This document shows, piece after piece, positions 52,137 through 63,278 of a stretch of 64,000 nt of DNA. Both the position numbers and the translations under genes were made by a program. A model generated the notes under the pieces. The model saw only the letters and a list, made by a program, of their open reading frames with translations. It made no database searches and was not told the origin of the DNA. The stretch lies in NCBI RefSeq assembly GCF_002263495.1, contig NZ_CP022753.1, positions 4,836,001-4,900,000 of the forward strand, read 5' to 3'. The first letter of the stretch is position 1. Every line of letters begins with the position of its first letter. This DNA is from Nocardiopsis gilva YIM 90087 (GTDB lineage: Bacteria > Actinomycetota > Actinomycetes > Streptosporangiales > Streptosporangiaceae).

Positions 52137-53852
52137 CTACTTCACGAAGCCCATGTCCTCGTAGTGGATGCTGCCGAGGCCGTTGGCGCCCCAGTTGGCC
52201 ACCTTCTCGTTGACCGCGTAGGTGCCGGGCCGCTGGAAGAGCGGTACCGCCATGCTCTGCTCCCACAGCATGCGGTCGATCTCGTTGGTGAGCTCGGTGT
52301 ACTTCTCCGGGTCGGTCTCCTGGGTCAGCTTGTCGAAGGAGTCCCGGATCTCGTCGGTGGTGAAGAAGTGGAGGTTGTTACCCCAGTTCACCTTGCCCTT
52401 GTCGTCCTTCCCGACCGGTCCGGCGAAGTTCTCCTGGGAGTAGCCGGCGTACGGGTTGGTGCTGGAGTAGACGAAGGTCGTGGCGTCGTAGTTGCCGGGG
52501 ACGATGTACTCCTCGAAGTACGCCGTGTTCGGGACGGTCTCGACGTTGACCTTGACGCCGATCTCCTTGAGCTGAGCTTTCGCGATCTCGGCCTCGTCCG
52601 CAGAGTTCTTGATGTCCGACGGGACCACCCAGTGGAGTTCCAGCTTCTCGCCGTCCTTGGTGCGAGTCTCGCCCTCGGCCTCCTGCGTCCACCCGGCCTC
52701 GTCGAGCAACTTGGCGGCCTTCTCCGGGTCGTACTCGCCGTAGCCCTCGCTGTTGTCCTGGAAGCCGGTCTGCGTGGACTTGATCAGGCGGTTCGCCGTC
52801 GGGTCGGTGGTCCACTCGACCCCGTCCAGGGTCGCCTTGGCCATCTGGGCGCGGTCGATGCCGTGCACGATGGCGTTGCGGACCTTGGTGTCCTCCAGGA
52901 TCCGGCCCTTGCCGCCGTTCATGGTGAGGTGGCGGTAGGCGTTGTCGATCGCGTGGGTGATCCGGATGCCGTTCTTGTCCTTCAGCTGGTCGTAGGCGGC
53001 GGCGTCGTAGCCCAGGTAGAAGCCGTCGATCTCACCGTTGTTCATCACACCCGCGAGGGCGTCGTTGCCGTAGTGGTGGAAGACGATCGAGTCCAGCATC
53101 GCCGGCTCGCCCCACCACTTGTCGTCCTTGTTGACGGTCACGGTCTCCTTGGTCTTGTCGAACTCGACATCGCCGAAGGGGCCGGCCGTGACCGGGAAGT
53201 CGTGCTCGTATCCCTCGTTGAACTTCTTCGGGTCCTCCATGTACTCCTTGGGGTAAAGGGCCTCGAAGAGCCGTGGCCACTCACCGAAGGGCGTGCTGAA
53301 GGTGAAGACAACCTCGAATTTGTCCTTGCCCTTCTCCGTTTTCTCGATGCGTTCGTAGCCGGTCGGGTCACCGATCTTGAACTCGTCGGCGTTCTTGCGG
53401 TGCCCCCCGATCGTCTCGGCCTGGGCCGCGTAGTCCTCCCAGGTGATCGGCTCGCCGTTGGACCACTTGGCGTCGGGGTTGAGCTCGAAGGTCAGCGTCT
53501 TGCCGTCCTCGCTGATCTCGCTCTTCTTGACGTAGTTCTCGTCGGGGTGCGGGTCGCCGGCGTCGTCGTAGTAGTGCGCACGGGGCAGGACAGCCGACGA
53601 GATCCGCTCGACGTTACCCAGGTTGCCCTGGGTGTGGAAGCGCTGGTACTGGGTGGGGAACTCGTTGATCCCCCAGTGGAACGTGCCGCCCTCTTTCATG
53701 TCGGCGCGGTCCGTCGCGTTGATGTCAGCCGCAGGGATGTCGGCGAGCGTCTCCTCGTTTCCACCGCCGTCGCCACCGCCGCTGCACGCCGCGGCCGCGA
53801 GCGCCAGGGCGAGGACGGGCGCGGCCAGCTTCGCCGCTCGTCTCACTGTCAT
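52137..53852 (-). CDS. ABC transporter family 5 substrate-binding lipoprotein
   Basis: This 571-residue periplasmic-type binding protein starts MTVRRAAKLAAPVLALALA with lipobox AAAC (Cys23). It shows the SBP_bac_5 signatures NPDAKWSNGEPITWEDYAA (19 residues), KVRNAIVHGIDRAQM and a Tyr/Trp-rich C-terminus. It captures oligopeptides or related solutes outside the membrane for the DppBC/DF importer encoded just upstream. The ATG at 53852 has GGGAG seven bases before it. A longer reading to 54362 overlaps the ATPase gene and is a shadow. It is the last gene of the transporter operon. Confidence 0.93.
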   Translation of the reverse strand: MTVRRAAKLAAPVLALALAAAACSGGGDGGGNEETLADIPAADINATDRADMKEGGTFHWGINEFPTQYQRFHTQGNLGNVERISSAVLPRAHYYDDAGDPHPDENYVKKSEISEDGKTLTFELNPDAKWSNGEPITWEDYAAQAETIGGHRKNADEFKIGDPTGYERIEKTEKGKDKFEVVFTFSTPFGEWPRLFEALYPKEYMEDPKKFNEGYEHDFPVTAGPFGDVEFDKTKETVTVNKDDKWWGEPAMLDSIVFHHYGNDALAGVMNNGEIDGFYLGYDAAAYDQLKDKNGIRITHAIDNAYRHLTMNGGKGRILEDTKVRNAIVHGIDRAQMAKATLDGVEWTTDPTANRLIKSTQTGFQDNSEGYGEYDPEKAAKLLDEAGWTQEAEGETRTKDGEKLELHWVVPSDIKNSADEAEIAKAQLKEIGVKVNVETVPNTAYFEEYIVPGNYDATTFVYSSTNPYAGYSQENFAGPVGKDDKGKVNWGNNLHFFTTDEIRDSFDKLTQETDPEKYTELTNEIDRMLWEQSMAVPLFQRPGTYAVNEKVANWGANGLGSIHYEDMGFVK

Positions 53853-53919
53853 GGGAAAACTCCCTACTGATTCTCTGTGGGGGCATCGGGGCGGGCGCGA
53901 AGCGCCCACCCGTAGGTGG

Positions 53920-56058
<2,139 letters not shown>

Positions 56059-56094
56059 CTGGAGTTGACTCCCGCTATAGCTCGGTGGTGCCGC

Positions 56095-57006
56095 TCACGA
56101 CCTGCGCTTGGTCTGTGGGTCGAGTGCGTCGCGGAGGCCGTCGCCGATGAGGTTGACCGCCAGCACGAGGAGGACCAGCAGACCGGTGCAGAACCAGAAC
56201 GTCCAGGGGAAGGCGAGTGCCTCCTTGGACCCGTCGGCGATCAGGGAGCCCAGGGAGACGTCGGGCGGCTGGACACCGAATCCGAAGTAGGAGAGCGCGG
56301 TCTCCAGGATGATCGCCGAGCTGACGTTGATGGTGGCGTCGACGATCAGCAGCGAGGACATGTTCGGGAGGATGTGCCGGAAGATGATCTTGTAGTGGGG
56401 CACGCCCATGTAGCGCGCGGCCAGCACGTACTCGCGTTCCTTCAGCGAGATCGTCATGCCGCGCACCATCTTGGCGGTGACCATCCACATGAGCCCGGCC
56501 AGCAGGATCACGAACACCAGCCAGCCGCTGCCGCGCAGCGCCGGGTAGAGGATCGCCAGGATCAGGAAGCTGGGCAGCACCAGGAACAGGTCGGTGATCC
56601 ACATCAGGACCTTGTCGGTGACGCCGAGGAAGTACCCGGCGAACGCGCCGACGACGGCCGCCAGAGCGGTCGTGATGACCGCCGCGAGCATGCCGATGAT
56701 GATGGACTTCTGCAGCCCCACCATGGTGAGGGTGAAGATGTCACGCCCCGTGCTGCCGGTGCCGAACCAGTGGTCGAGGGAGGGCGGGCTACGGAAGGCG
56801 CTGAAGTCGCGCTCGGCGAACTCCCACGGGCTGATCAGAGGGCCCACCCAGGCCAGGAGCACCAGGCCGACGATGATGGCGATGCCGACCAGGACGCGGC
56901 GGGCCCGCAGCGCCTCGTTCAGCACGGCCGACCAGCGGCCGGAGACCCGTGTGCGCGTGTCCTCGCCTCCGACGGGGTCTTCGACGCGCTCGGCGGACAT
57001 GCTCAT
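56095..57006 (-). CDS. Peptide ABC transporter permease, DppC-like
   Basis: This 303-residue permease has an N-terminal OppC helix after a polar leader, about six membrane helices, and the EAA loop (EREYVLAARYMGVPHYKIIF, 20 residues). The ATG at 57006 has GGAG at nine bases. It follows the DppB-like gene by 133 bases and precedes the fused ATPase gene by 36 bases. Confidence 0.92.
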   Translation of the reverse strand: MSMSAERVEDPVGGEDTRTRVSGRWSAVLNEALRARRVLVGIAIIVGLVLLAWVGPLISPWEFAERDFSAFRSPPSLDHWFGTGSTGRDIFTLTMVGLQKSIIIGMLAAVITTALAAVVGAFAGYFLGVTDKVLMWITDLFLVLPSFLILAILYPALRGSGWLVFVILLAGLMWMVTAKMVRGMTISLKEREYVLAARYMGVPHYKIIFRHILPNMSSLLIVDATINVSSAIILETALSYFGFGVQPPDVSLGSLIADGSKEALAFPWTFWFCTGLLVLLVLAVNLIGDGLRDALDPQTKRRS

Positions 57007-57139
57007 GAGGTCTTCTCCAACGCTTTCCGGTGGGGTCGGGAACGAGGATGGGTGCGATGTGCGCGCGGGCTCGGGGGCGGCGGAGCACCGAGGCGGGTGA
57101 ACATGCCGTGCGGGGCGAGATCAGTGGCGAGGTCCATGC

Positions 57140-58123
57140 TCAGCTCACCCGGACCCGCGGGTCCAGCCACGCGTAGAGGATGTCGGAGAGGAAGGAGGCC
57201 GCCATGACGCACAGGGCCATGAAGCAGGTGACCGCGGCGACCGAGTGCACGTCATTGGTGGCGATGGAGTCCACCACCCAGGCCCCCATTCCGTGCCAGC
57301 CGTAAATCTTCTCGGTGAATGTCGCACCCGCGAGGAGAATGCCGAACGTGAAGGTGAAATACGTGATCGTCGGAATCATCGCGGTGCGGAGCGCGTGCTT
57401 GAGCAGCGCGGCCCTGCGGGTGAGCCCCTTGGCCATCGCGGTGCGCACGAAGTCGGCGCTGAGTACGTCGAGCATCATATTGCGCTGGTAGCGGCTGAAC
57501 GCGGCGAACAGGGTGAGCGCCAGGGTGAGGGTGGGAAGAACGGCGTGCTGGACGCGGTCGCCGAACGTGGTCCAGAATCCCCCCTCCAGACCAGAGGTGT
57601 ATTCGCCTCCGTACTGGAACAGCGTGAATCCCAGTGCCTCGTTGATATGGACGGCGAGTACCTGCAGCGTAACCGCGATGACGACGGTGGGAATCGCCAG
57701 TACGAAGAAGGCGAGAACGGTGGCGGCCTTGTCGAATCCCCGGTACTGCCGGACCGCCGCGTAGGCACCCATCCCGACGCCGACCGTGCAGCCGATGACG
57801 GTGCCGGCCACGATCAGCCGGAGCGTGACCCCGGCCTTGCGGGAGACGGCCTCGTTGACGCTGTCGCCCTTGATGGTCCTGCCGAAGTCGCCATGGGCAA
57901 GACCGCCGACCCAGGTGGCGTAGCGCTGCGCGAGGGGGGTTTTGTCGTTCAGGTTCAGGTCGCTGAGCTCGCGTTCGATGGCCTGCTGGCTGGGCTTGGG
58001 CTGCAGCTGCTCGAAGTTGCTCCGGGGGTCGAGCGTGGTGGCCGCGAGGAGGTAGGCGAAGGAGGACGCGAGAAAGATCAACACCACATAGTTGACCAAT
58101 CGCCTGACCAGGAACATCCCCAA
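57140..58123 (-). CDS. Peptide ABC transporter permease, DppB-like
   Basis: This 327-residue permease starts MGMFLVRRLVNYVVLIFLAS and has six helices and the EAA loop DFVRTAMAKGLTRRAAL. It is of the OppB/DppB family and is the first gene of the transporter operon. GGGGGAGG lies upstream of the ATG. The 440-base upstream gap carries its promoter. Confidence 0.92.
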   Translation of the reverse strand: MGMFLVRRLVNYVVLIFLASSFAYLLAATTLDPRSNFEQLQPKPSQQAIERELSDLNLNDKTPLAQRYATWVGGLAHGDFGRTIKGDSVNEAVSRKAGVTLRLIVAGTVIGCTVGVGMGAYAAVRQYRGFDKAATVLAFFVLAIPTVVIAVTLQVLAVHINEALGFTLFQYGGEYTSGLEGGFWTTFGDRVQHAVLPTLTLALTLFAAFSRYQRNMMLDVLSADFVRTAMAKGLTRRAALLKHALRTAMIPTITYFTFTFGILLAGATFTEKIYGWHGMGAWVVDSIATNDVHSVAAVTCFMALCVMAASFLSDILYAWLDPRVRVS

Positions 58124-58562
58124 TTGGGGCCTCCCCCACTAATCGCCCTGCGCGGTTCGCCTACCGAACGCTTTCGGTGTCCGTCCGGCGAACCTCGGCG
58201 ACTAGGGGCACGAGAGCCCCATGCGCACACGAGGCCTGCGTCCCGCGCCACCGGCAAGGATCAACTCCCGACGGCAACCGAAACGTACACAAATCGGACT
58301 CACGGTCAGTGATCCGAATTCCCCCGAGTTTGGGACACTTCTAGACACCGGACGGTCACCGACACATCAAGAAAGCGCAACGAGGACAGAGTTCCACCAC
58401 TTCAAACGCGCCCCACAAGGGCCATTAACAACCGGTAGATGGGTCATTGCCGAGAGTTTACCGTCCTGGTCGCAACCGCACAGGCGACCATGATTTCCAT
58501 TGTGGAGCGGCACCCGACCTGCCGCTTTCCGACAAACGCGCAACACACGGAAAAGATCGCAT
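58124..58562. other. Intergenic region upstream of the peptide transporter operon
   Basis: A 439-base region between the DppB-like gene and the end of the alcohol dehydrogenase gene, both on the minus strand. It is less GC-rich in its middle (58250-58450). No gene with a ribosome binding site was found. It is expected to hold the transporter promoter and the terminator of the mftF/dehydrogenase transcript, though neither was pinpointed. Confidence 0.5.
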
Positions 58563-59681
58563 TTATTCGTCGTGCACGATGACTCCGCGGATGTTCCTGC
58601 CGTCGTACATGTCCTGATATCCCGTGTTGATCTCGCTCAGGGTGTAACGGCGCGTGATCAGTTCATCGAGCCTGAGCCGCCCCGACTTGTACATCTCCAG
58701 CAGGCGCGGCACCTCGGCCCCGGGGTTGCCCATGCCGAACAGAACGCCCTGGATCCGCTTCTCCATCATCGACAGCTCCCAGAGGTTCACCGGAAGCCCG
58801 ACCGCGCTGGCGTCACCGATGCCAGTGACCACGACCGTGGACCGCTTGGCGATCGCAGAGAAGGCCTGCGCCACGTGGTCGCCCGTGGTGACACCCACGC
58901 AGACGATCGCGGAGTCGGCACCCTGGCCGTTGGTGACCAGCCGCGCGAAGTCGGCCGCCTCGTCGATATCGGCGAACGCGTCCGTTGCGCCGAAGAGCAG
59001 CGCCTGCTCCCGCTTGAACTCCACCGGATCGACCGCGATCACGTGCGCCGCACCGCGCGCGGCCGCGCCCTGCACCGCGTTGATTCCGACACCGCCGACC
59101 CCCATCACGATGACGGTGTCGCCATGGCTGACCCGGGCGCCGTTCTCCGCCGACCCCCAGCCGGTGGCCACCCCGCAGCTCACCAGGGCGGCGACCTCGT
59201 AGGAGACATCGTCGGGGATCTTGACCAGGGAGTACTCGGAGGCGACGGCGCGCTGGGCGAACGTGCCGACCATGGTCATCTGGGCGACGTCCTCGCCCTT
59301 GTAGGAGGCGCGGTAGGTGCCGTTGGGCATGCACCCGGCCAGTGCGTACATGCCCAGGTCACACAGGTTCATATTGCCCGCGTAGCAGGCGGCGCAGAAC
59401 CCGCAGCTCGGCACGAACTTCGTGGCCACCCTGTCGCCCACCGCGAACCGGGTGACCCCCGGGCCGACCTCCTCGATGACCCCGGCACCCTCGTGCCCGC
59501 CGATGAAGGGGGTCCGGCCGATCGGCATGTCGCCGGTGGCGGTGTGTTCGTCGGAATGGCACAGCCCGGCGGCCTTGAACCGGACCAGGACCTCCCCCAC
59601 CTGGGGAGGCGCGAGATCGACCTCGATGACCTGCCAGCGTCCCGGCTGCTCGGTCAACGCGGCGGCGTGAGTCTTCATCAT
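58563..59681 (-). CDS. NDMA-dependent alcohol dehydrogenase
   Basis: This 372-residue zinc MDR alcohol dehydrogenase has catalytic zinc ligands in GLCHSDEHTATGD and GGHEGAG. The structural zinc cluster is CGFCAACYAGNMNLC. The NAD fold GVGGVGINAVQGAAARGA follows near residue 185-205. The overall sequence matches the NDMA-dependent (nicotinoprotein) alcohol dehydrogenases, in which tightly bound NADH is recycled through mycofactocin. MMKTHAAALTEQ is the likely N-terminus (ATG at 59681 or 59678). The adjacent gene encodes MftF, which supports this. It should oxidise an alcohol in the cytoplasm. The substrate is unknown. Confidence 0.9.
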   Translation of the reverse strand: MMKTHAAALTEQPGRWQVIEVDLAPPQVGEVLVRFKAAGLCHSDEHTATGDMPIGRTPFIGGHEGAGVIEEVGPGVTRFAVGDRVATKFVPSCGFCAACYAGNMNLCDLGMYALAGCMPNGTYRASYKGEDVAQMTMVGTFAQRAVASEYSLVKIPDDVSYEVAALVSCGVATGWGSAENGARVSHGDTVIVMGVGGVGINAVQGAAARGAAHVIAVDPVEFKREQALLFGATDAFADIDEAADFARLVTNGQGADSAIVCVGVTTGDHVAQAFSAIAKRSTVVVTGIGDASAVGLPVNLWELSMMEKRIQGVLFGMGNPGAEVPRLLEMYKSGRLRLDELITRRYTLSEINTGYQDMYDGRNIRGVIVHDE

Positions 59682-59789
59682 CGTGGGGGGCCTTTCCATC
59701 CGGAAGGAAGGACGAGATGAGCAGCGTCGCGCCAGGCAGGTACCGGTTCAGCAGGCCGGATTTCAGTGCACCACCGGGGTTCGGGGGTG

Positions 59790-61280
59790 TCAACAGCCCT
59801 TTGTCGCGGGTGTGGACCGTTGTGTTGTGGCTGCCGCGTCCAGCCGTAGGTGGGAACGCGCCGTACTCAGGCGCGGGAGGAGCGGAACGACGGTGCGCTC
59901 ACGGATGGCGCCGCGCCACACTCCGGCGCCATAGGCGGCGTCGGCGGCGACGCACAGCGCCGTCCAGCGTGCGGGGTCCAGGCGAGGGCGGCTCCGTCGC
60001 CATTCCAGGAGATGGGGAAGGGCCAGCGCACCGCCGGCCAGCGCGGCCACACGCGGCGAACGGACGGCGACCAGCGCACCCGCCGCCAGAACCGCTGGTG
60101 TCCAGACGCGCCCCATCGCGGTAAGCACTCCCCGCGCCGATCCGAGCGTGCCGAGGCCGACCATCCGCGCCGCTTCCGGCACGGGAGACCGGATTCCGGA
60201 CATCCTGCGGGCCAGCAGGCCGATCGCCGCGACCGTCAGGGCGGCCGCCTCCGTGGGCTTGCCGAACAGCGCCAGGCCGAGAATGGTGGCGCTCCACGGG
60301 GAGAGAACGGCGGGCGCCACCCGCTCGCCGTGCCGAACGGCCAGCGGACCGGCCGAGGTGCCGTAGTCGAAGCGGCGGGCGAGCAGTGCCCCGAGTCGCA
60401 GCCGGTGGTCGTGCCGGACGGTCGCGGTGGGCTCGTAGCGCACCGCCCATCCCGCGTCGGTGAGCCGCCAGATCAGGTCGACGTCCTCCCCCACCGGCAT
60501 GTCGGCGTCGAACCCACCGGGGCAGGCCTCTCGGCGGACGACGAGCGCGGCAGAGGGGACATAGGCGACCGGGCCACCGGGGACGACACCGGCCGGGTCC
60601 GCCCCCATGTCCAGGGGCGAACGGACCGCCTCGAAGTGGGCGAGCGCCCCGTCATCACCGCTGTCCAGCGCGAGAATCCTGGGGGCGGCCGCCGCGACCA
60701 CCGGGTCGGTGAGGTGCGCGAGCGTCCGATCCAGCCAGCCCGGCTCGGGCACGCAGTCGGAATCGAGGAAGGCGACGAACTCCGTGTCGCAGCGCTCCAG
60801 CCCGGTGTTGCGTGCCGCCGCGGCACCTCCCCGCTCGGTCCGGTAGACGATCTCGGCGCCGAAACGTTGGCTGATGTTCCCGGTCACCTCAGGCGCGGCC
60901 GAGGCGTCGTCCACCACGAGCACCGGCGTACTGGGGGCCGTCTCCCGCAGCCTGGCCAGCAACCGCGCCAGCTGCCGCGCTCGGTCGCGGACTGGGATGA
61001 CCACGGTGACACGGCCCGGCGGCCGCGTCAGGGCATCGACGCAGGGGTGGGCCACTCCCGTAGCCACCAGCCGCCGTGCGAGAGCCCGCTCGCCCTTCCC
61101 ACGCGGCGATTGGCCACCCCGCCACCTCCAGACCGCCCGCGCCCCAGTGGCCGACAGCCGCATCACCCGCGTAGGCGAACCACCGATCACCACCCGCCCC
61201 GAATCGATGACCCGCACCCGCCGGTCGAGGCGCACCCCGAACCCTTCGGGCAGAGGCACAGACGTGGGCGAAGGCGACAC
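59790..61280 (-). CDS. mftF: Mycofactocin glycosyltransferase MftF
   Basis: This 496-residue protein has the MftF-typical N-terminus PLPEGFGVRLDRRVRVIDSG and GGSPTRVMRLSATGA. A GT2 domain follows (VTVVIPVRDRARQ; DSDCVPEPGWL; GGPVAYVPSAALVVRR; MPVGEDVDLIWRL, with a D-x-D and the E-D-D catalytic region), then C-terminal hydrophobic helices (AALTVAAIGLLARRMSG). MftF attaches oligoglucose to mycofactocin. The GTG start at 61280 follows GAGGG. No other mft genes lie in the window, so this copy is outside or at the edge of the usual cluster. The Uma2 gene ends eight bases upstream and may be cotranscribed. Confidence 0.88.
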   Translation of the reverse strand: MSPSPTSVPLPEGFGVRLDRRVRVIDSGRVVIGGSPTRVMRLSATGARAVWRWRGGQSPRGKGERALARRLVATGVAHPCVDALTRPPGRVTVVIPVRDRARQLARLLARLRETAPSTPVLVVDDASAAPEVTGNISQRFGAEIVYRTERGGAAAARNTGLERCDTEFVAFLDSDCVPEPGWLDRTLAHLTDPVVAAAAPRILALDSGDDGALAHFEAVRSPLDMGADPAGVVPGGPVAYVPSAALVVRREACPGGFDADMPVGEDVDLIWRLTDAGWAVRYEPTATVRHDHRLRLGALLARRFDYGTSAGPLAVRHGERVAPAVLSPWSATILGLALFGKPTEAAALTVAAIGLLARRMSGIRSPVPEAARMVGLGTLGSARGVLTAMGRVWTPAVLAAGALVAVRSPRVAALAGGALALPHLLEWRRSRPRLDPARWTALCVAADAAYGAGVWRGAIRERTVVPLLPRLSTARSHLRLDAAATTQRSTPATKGC

Positions 61281-61287
61281 TCGGCCC

Positions 61288-61881
61288 TCAGCTCTTCCTG
61301 TATCGGGGGAAGTCTGCGGTGCTCAGCCGAATCGAGTCCAGCGACGTCGGCAGGCTTACCTCCTCGCCGAACCGGAAGCACTCCCGGTGGATGTACGCAC
61401 CGTTCTTGGGCTCGGTGAAGAGCGTAATCTCGCCGGTCCGGGGATCGACCAGGAGGTAGACGGGGATTTCCCAATCCGCGTAGATATCGGGAAGCACCAG
61501 GGTGTCCCTCCGTGCGTTCTCCCTGGAGACGATCTCCCCCACGAGATCGATGTCGGACGCGGGAACCAGTGCCGCGTCCTCATAGAACCGCGCGGTGGGC
61601 GCCACGGTCAGGTCGGGGACCGCGTAGTCGCCCCGGTCGATGTCGGGCGCGATCCCGGGTCCGTTCATGGTGGGCATGCGTTGACCACTCAGTTGCCAAT
61701 GCAGCTGGGTGTGGATTCGGTTCCCGATCACGTAGTGCTTGGGCACCGGCAGCGGCGACACCATGACGGCTCCTCCGAGGACCTCCACTCGGAGACCCTC
61801 GGGGACGTTGAGCCGCCACGCCAGCCGGCGTATGTCGTCCTTCTCGCCAAGCGTCGGCAACTCTCGCGCTTCCACAGGCAT
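61288..61881 (-). CDS. Uma2 family (PD-(D/E)XK) protein
   Basis: This 197-residue protein is of the Uma2 type: EVLGGAVMVSPLPVPKHY, then YAVPDLTVAP (PD), DLVGEIVSREN (E-x-V-S) and IPVYLLVDPRTGEI. These four features define the Uma2 restriction-endonuclease-like fold. The proteins are usually stand-alone and abundant in actinomycetes; the function is not established. It sits directly before mftF. Confidence 0.88.
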   Translation of the reverse strand: MPVEARELPTLGEKDDIRRLAWRLNVPEGLRVEVLGGAVMVSPLPVPKHYVIGNRIHTQLHWQLSGQRMPTMNGPGIAPDIDRGDYAVPDLTVAPTARFYEDAALVPASDIDLVGEIVSRENARRDTLVLPDIYADWEIPVYLLVDPRTGEITLFTEPKNGAYIHRECFRFGEEVSLPTSLDSIRLSTADFPRYRKS

Positions 61882-61986
61882 GGCCTTCCCTTCCTAACGG
61901 AAGATCACGCTAGGGCAGAAAGGCGGCTCGCCGACGGGGTTTCGAATGTTTCGGTCGTCATCCCTGGACAACGTCCGCGCAACCGT

Positions 61987-63066
61987 TCAGCTGTCGCTCG
62001 ACCGCTGCCAGATGTTGACGCCGAGGTCGACCGCGTACTTGTCGATCTCGGCCAGCTCGTCCTCCGTGAGGCGCGGGCCGCGGACCGCTGCGACGTTGGC
62101 TTCCAGTTGTTCGACGCTGCTGGCGCCGATGAGGGCCGAGGTCACCCGGTTGTCGCGCAGGGCCCAGGTGATGGCGAGTTGGGCCAGGGACTGGCCGCGG
62201 CGCTGGGCGATGTCGTTGAGGGCACGGATCCGGTTCAGGGTCTCCTCGTTGAGCCAGTCCGGTTTGAAGGCCTTGCCGGTGCGCAGACGGGAGTCCTCGG
62301 GGATGCCGTGCAGGTAGCGGTCGGTCAGCAGGCCCTGGGCCAGTGGGGAGAAGACGATGCAGCCGACACCCTCGCTTTCCAGGACGTCGAGGAGGTTCTG
62401 GTCGTCGATCCACCGGTTGACCATCGAGTAGGACGGCTGGTGGATCAGCAGCGGGGTGCCCATGTCGCGCAGGATCGCGGCGGCCTCGGCAGTCCGCTCG
62501 GCGGAGTAGGAGGAGATGCCCGCGTACAGCGCCTTGCCCGACTTCACGGCGGTGTCCAGGGCCGACATCGTCTCTTCGAGCGGGGTCGTGGCATCCGCGC
62601 AGTGGCTGTAGAAGATGTCGACGTGGTCGAGGCCCATCCGCCCCAGGGACTGGTCCAGGCTGGCGAGCAGGTACTTGCGAGAGCCTCCGCCGCTGCCGTA
62701 GGGGCCGGGCCACATCTGGTACCCGGCCTTGGTGGAGATGACCAGCTCGTCGCGGTAGGCGCGGAAGTCCTCGCGGAGGATCCGGCCGAAGTTGAGCTCG
62801 GCCGAGCCAGGCGGCGGGCCGTAGTTGTTGGCCAGGTCGAAGTGGGTGACCCCGAGGTCGAACGCACGGCGCAGCACCGCCCGCTGCGTGGCCAGCGGCT
62901 TGTTGTCGCCGAAGTTCTGCCACAGGCCCAGGGAGATCTCGGGCAGGTCGAGACCGCTGCGTCCGCTGCGGCGGTAGGGCATCCGGCCGTCGTAGCGATC
63001 GGCTTCCGCTTGGTAGACGCCAGCGCTCGGAACGTCGATTCGGGGAACGTCTGCTTCTCGCACCAT
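61987..63066 (-). CDS. Aldo/keto reductase (YghZ/L-glyceraldehyde 3-phosphate reductase-like)
   Basis: This reductase of about 359 residues starts MVREADVPRI. It has a short leader then LPEISLGLWQNFGDN, the catalytic Asp/Tyr/Lys/His TIM-barrel set (ANNYGPPPGSAE; ISTKAGY), HVDIFYSHCADATTP and a late PLLIHQPSYSM. It matches the NADPH-dependent YghZ group. The start is uncertain between 63066 and 63075. Confidence 0.88.
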   Translation of the reverse strand: MVREADVPRIDVPSAGVYQAEADRYDGRMPYRRSGRSGLDLPEISLGLWQNFGDNKPLATQRAVLRRAFDLGVTHFDLANNYGPPPGSAELNFGRILREDFRAYRDELVISTKAGYQMWPGPYGSGGGSRKYLLASLDQSLGRMGLDHVDIFYSHCADATTPLEETMSALDTAVKSGKALYAGISSYSAERTAEAAAILRDMGTPLLIHQPSYSMVNRWIDDQNLLDVLESEGVGCIVFSPLAQGLLTDRYLHGIPEDSRLRTGKAFKPDWLNEETLNRIRALNDIAQRRGQSLAQLAITWALRDNRVTSALIGASSVEQLEANVAAVRGPRLTEDELAEIDKYAVDLGVNIWQRSSDS

Positions 63067-63126
63067 GGGCCCCATCTTCCCACCAGGCCTCCTGCGCCTG
63101 TACAGCGCACCCACCCCCTCATCCCC

Positions 63127-63190
63127 CGTTGATCTCGGAGATATTGGGGCAAAAATCGGCGCTGAGACCCCACTATCTCCGAGATCAACG
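63127..63190. repeat. 64-bp palindromic element with 17-bp perfect arms
   Basis: CGTTGATCTCGGAGATA (63127-63143) and TATCTCCGAGATCAACG (63174-63190) are perfect inverted arms. Inside them TTGGGGC and GACCCCA form a second, shorter stem. The sequence does not match the local coding style and lies alone between two genes. It has the form of a mobile palindromic repeat (REP/MITE-like). Whether it is repeated elsewhere cannot be seen here. Confidence 0.72.
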
Positions 63191-63194
63191 AAAA

Positions 63195-63222
63195 GGGGCG
63201 GGGCGCCCCAGCGCCCCGCCCC
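63195..63222 (-). terminator. Intrinsic terminator of the PhoX-like gene
   Basis: GGGGCGGGGCGC (63195-63206) pairs with GCGCCCCGCCCC (63211-63222) around CCCA. Read on the minus strand the stem is followed by TTTT (63191-63194). It sits about 57 bases beyond the PhoX-like stop. Confidence 0.85.
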
Positions 63223-63278
63223 GATGCCGACCGGCTCGACACGATCCGGCCGCCGCCCCAGCGTCCGGTGTCGTGCTC

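Noticed and set aside
60874-63132. A 752-codon plus-strand open frame
   Set aside because: It crosses mftF, the Uma2 gene and the aldo/keto reductase in antisense. All three have strong family motifs.
63127-63190. CRISPR repeat unit
   Set aside because: Only one palindrome is present, with no regularly spaced repeats and no cas genes.
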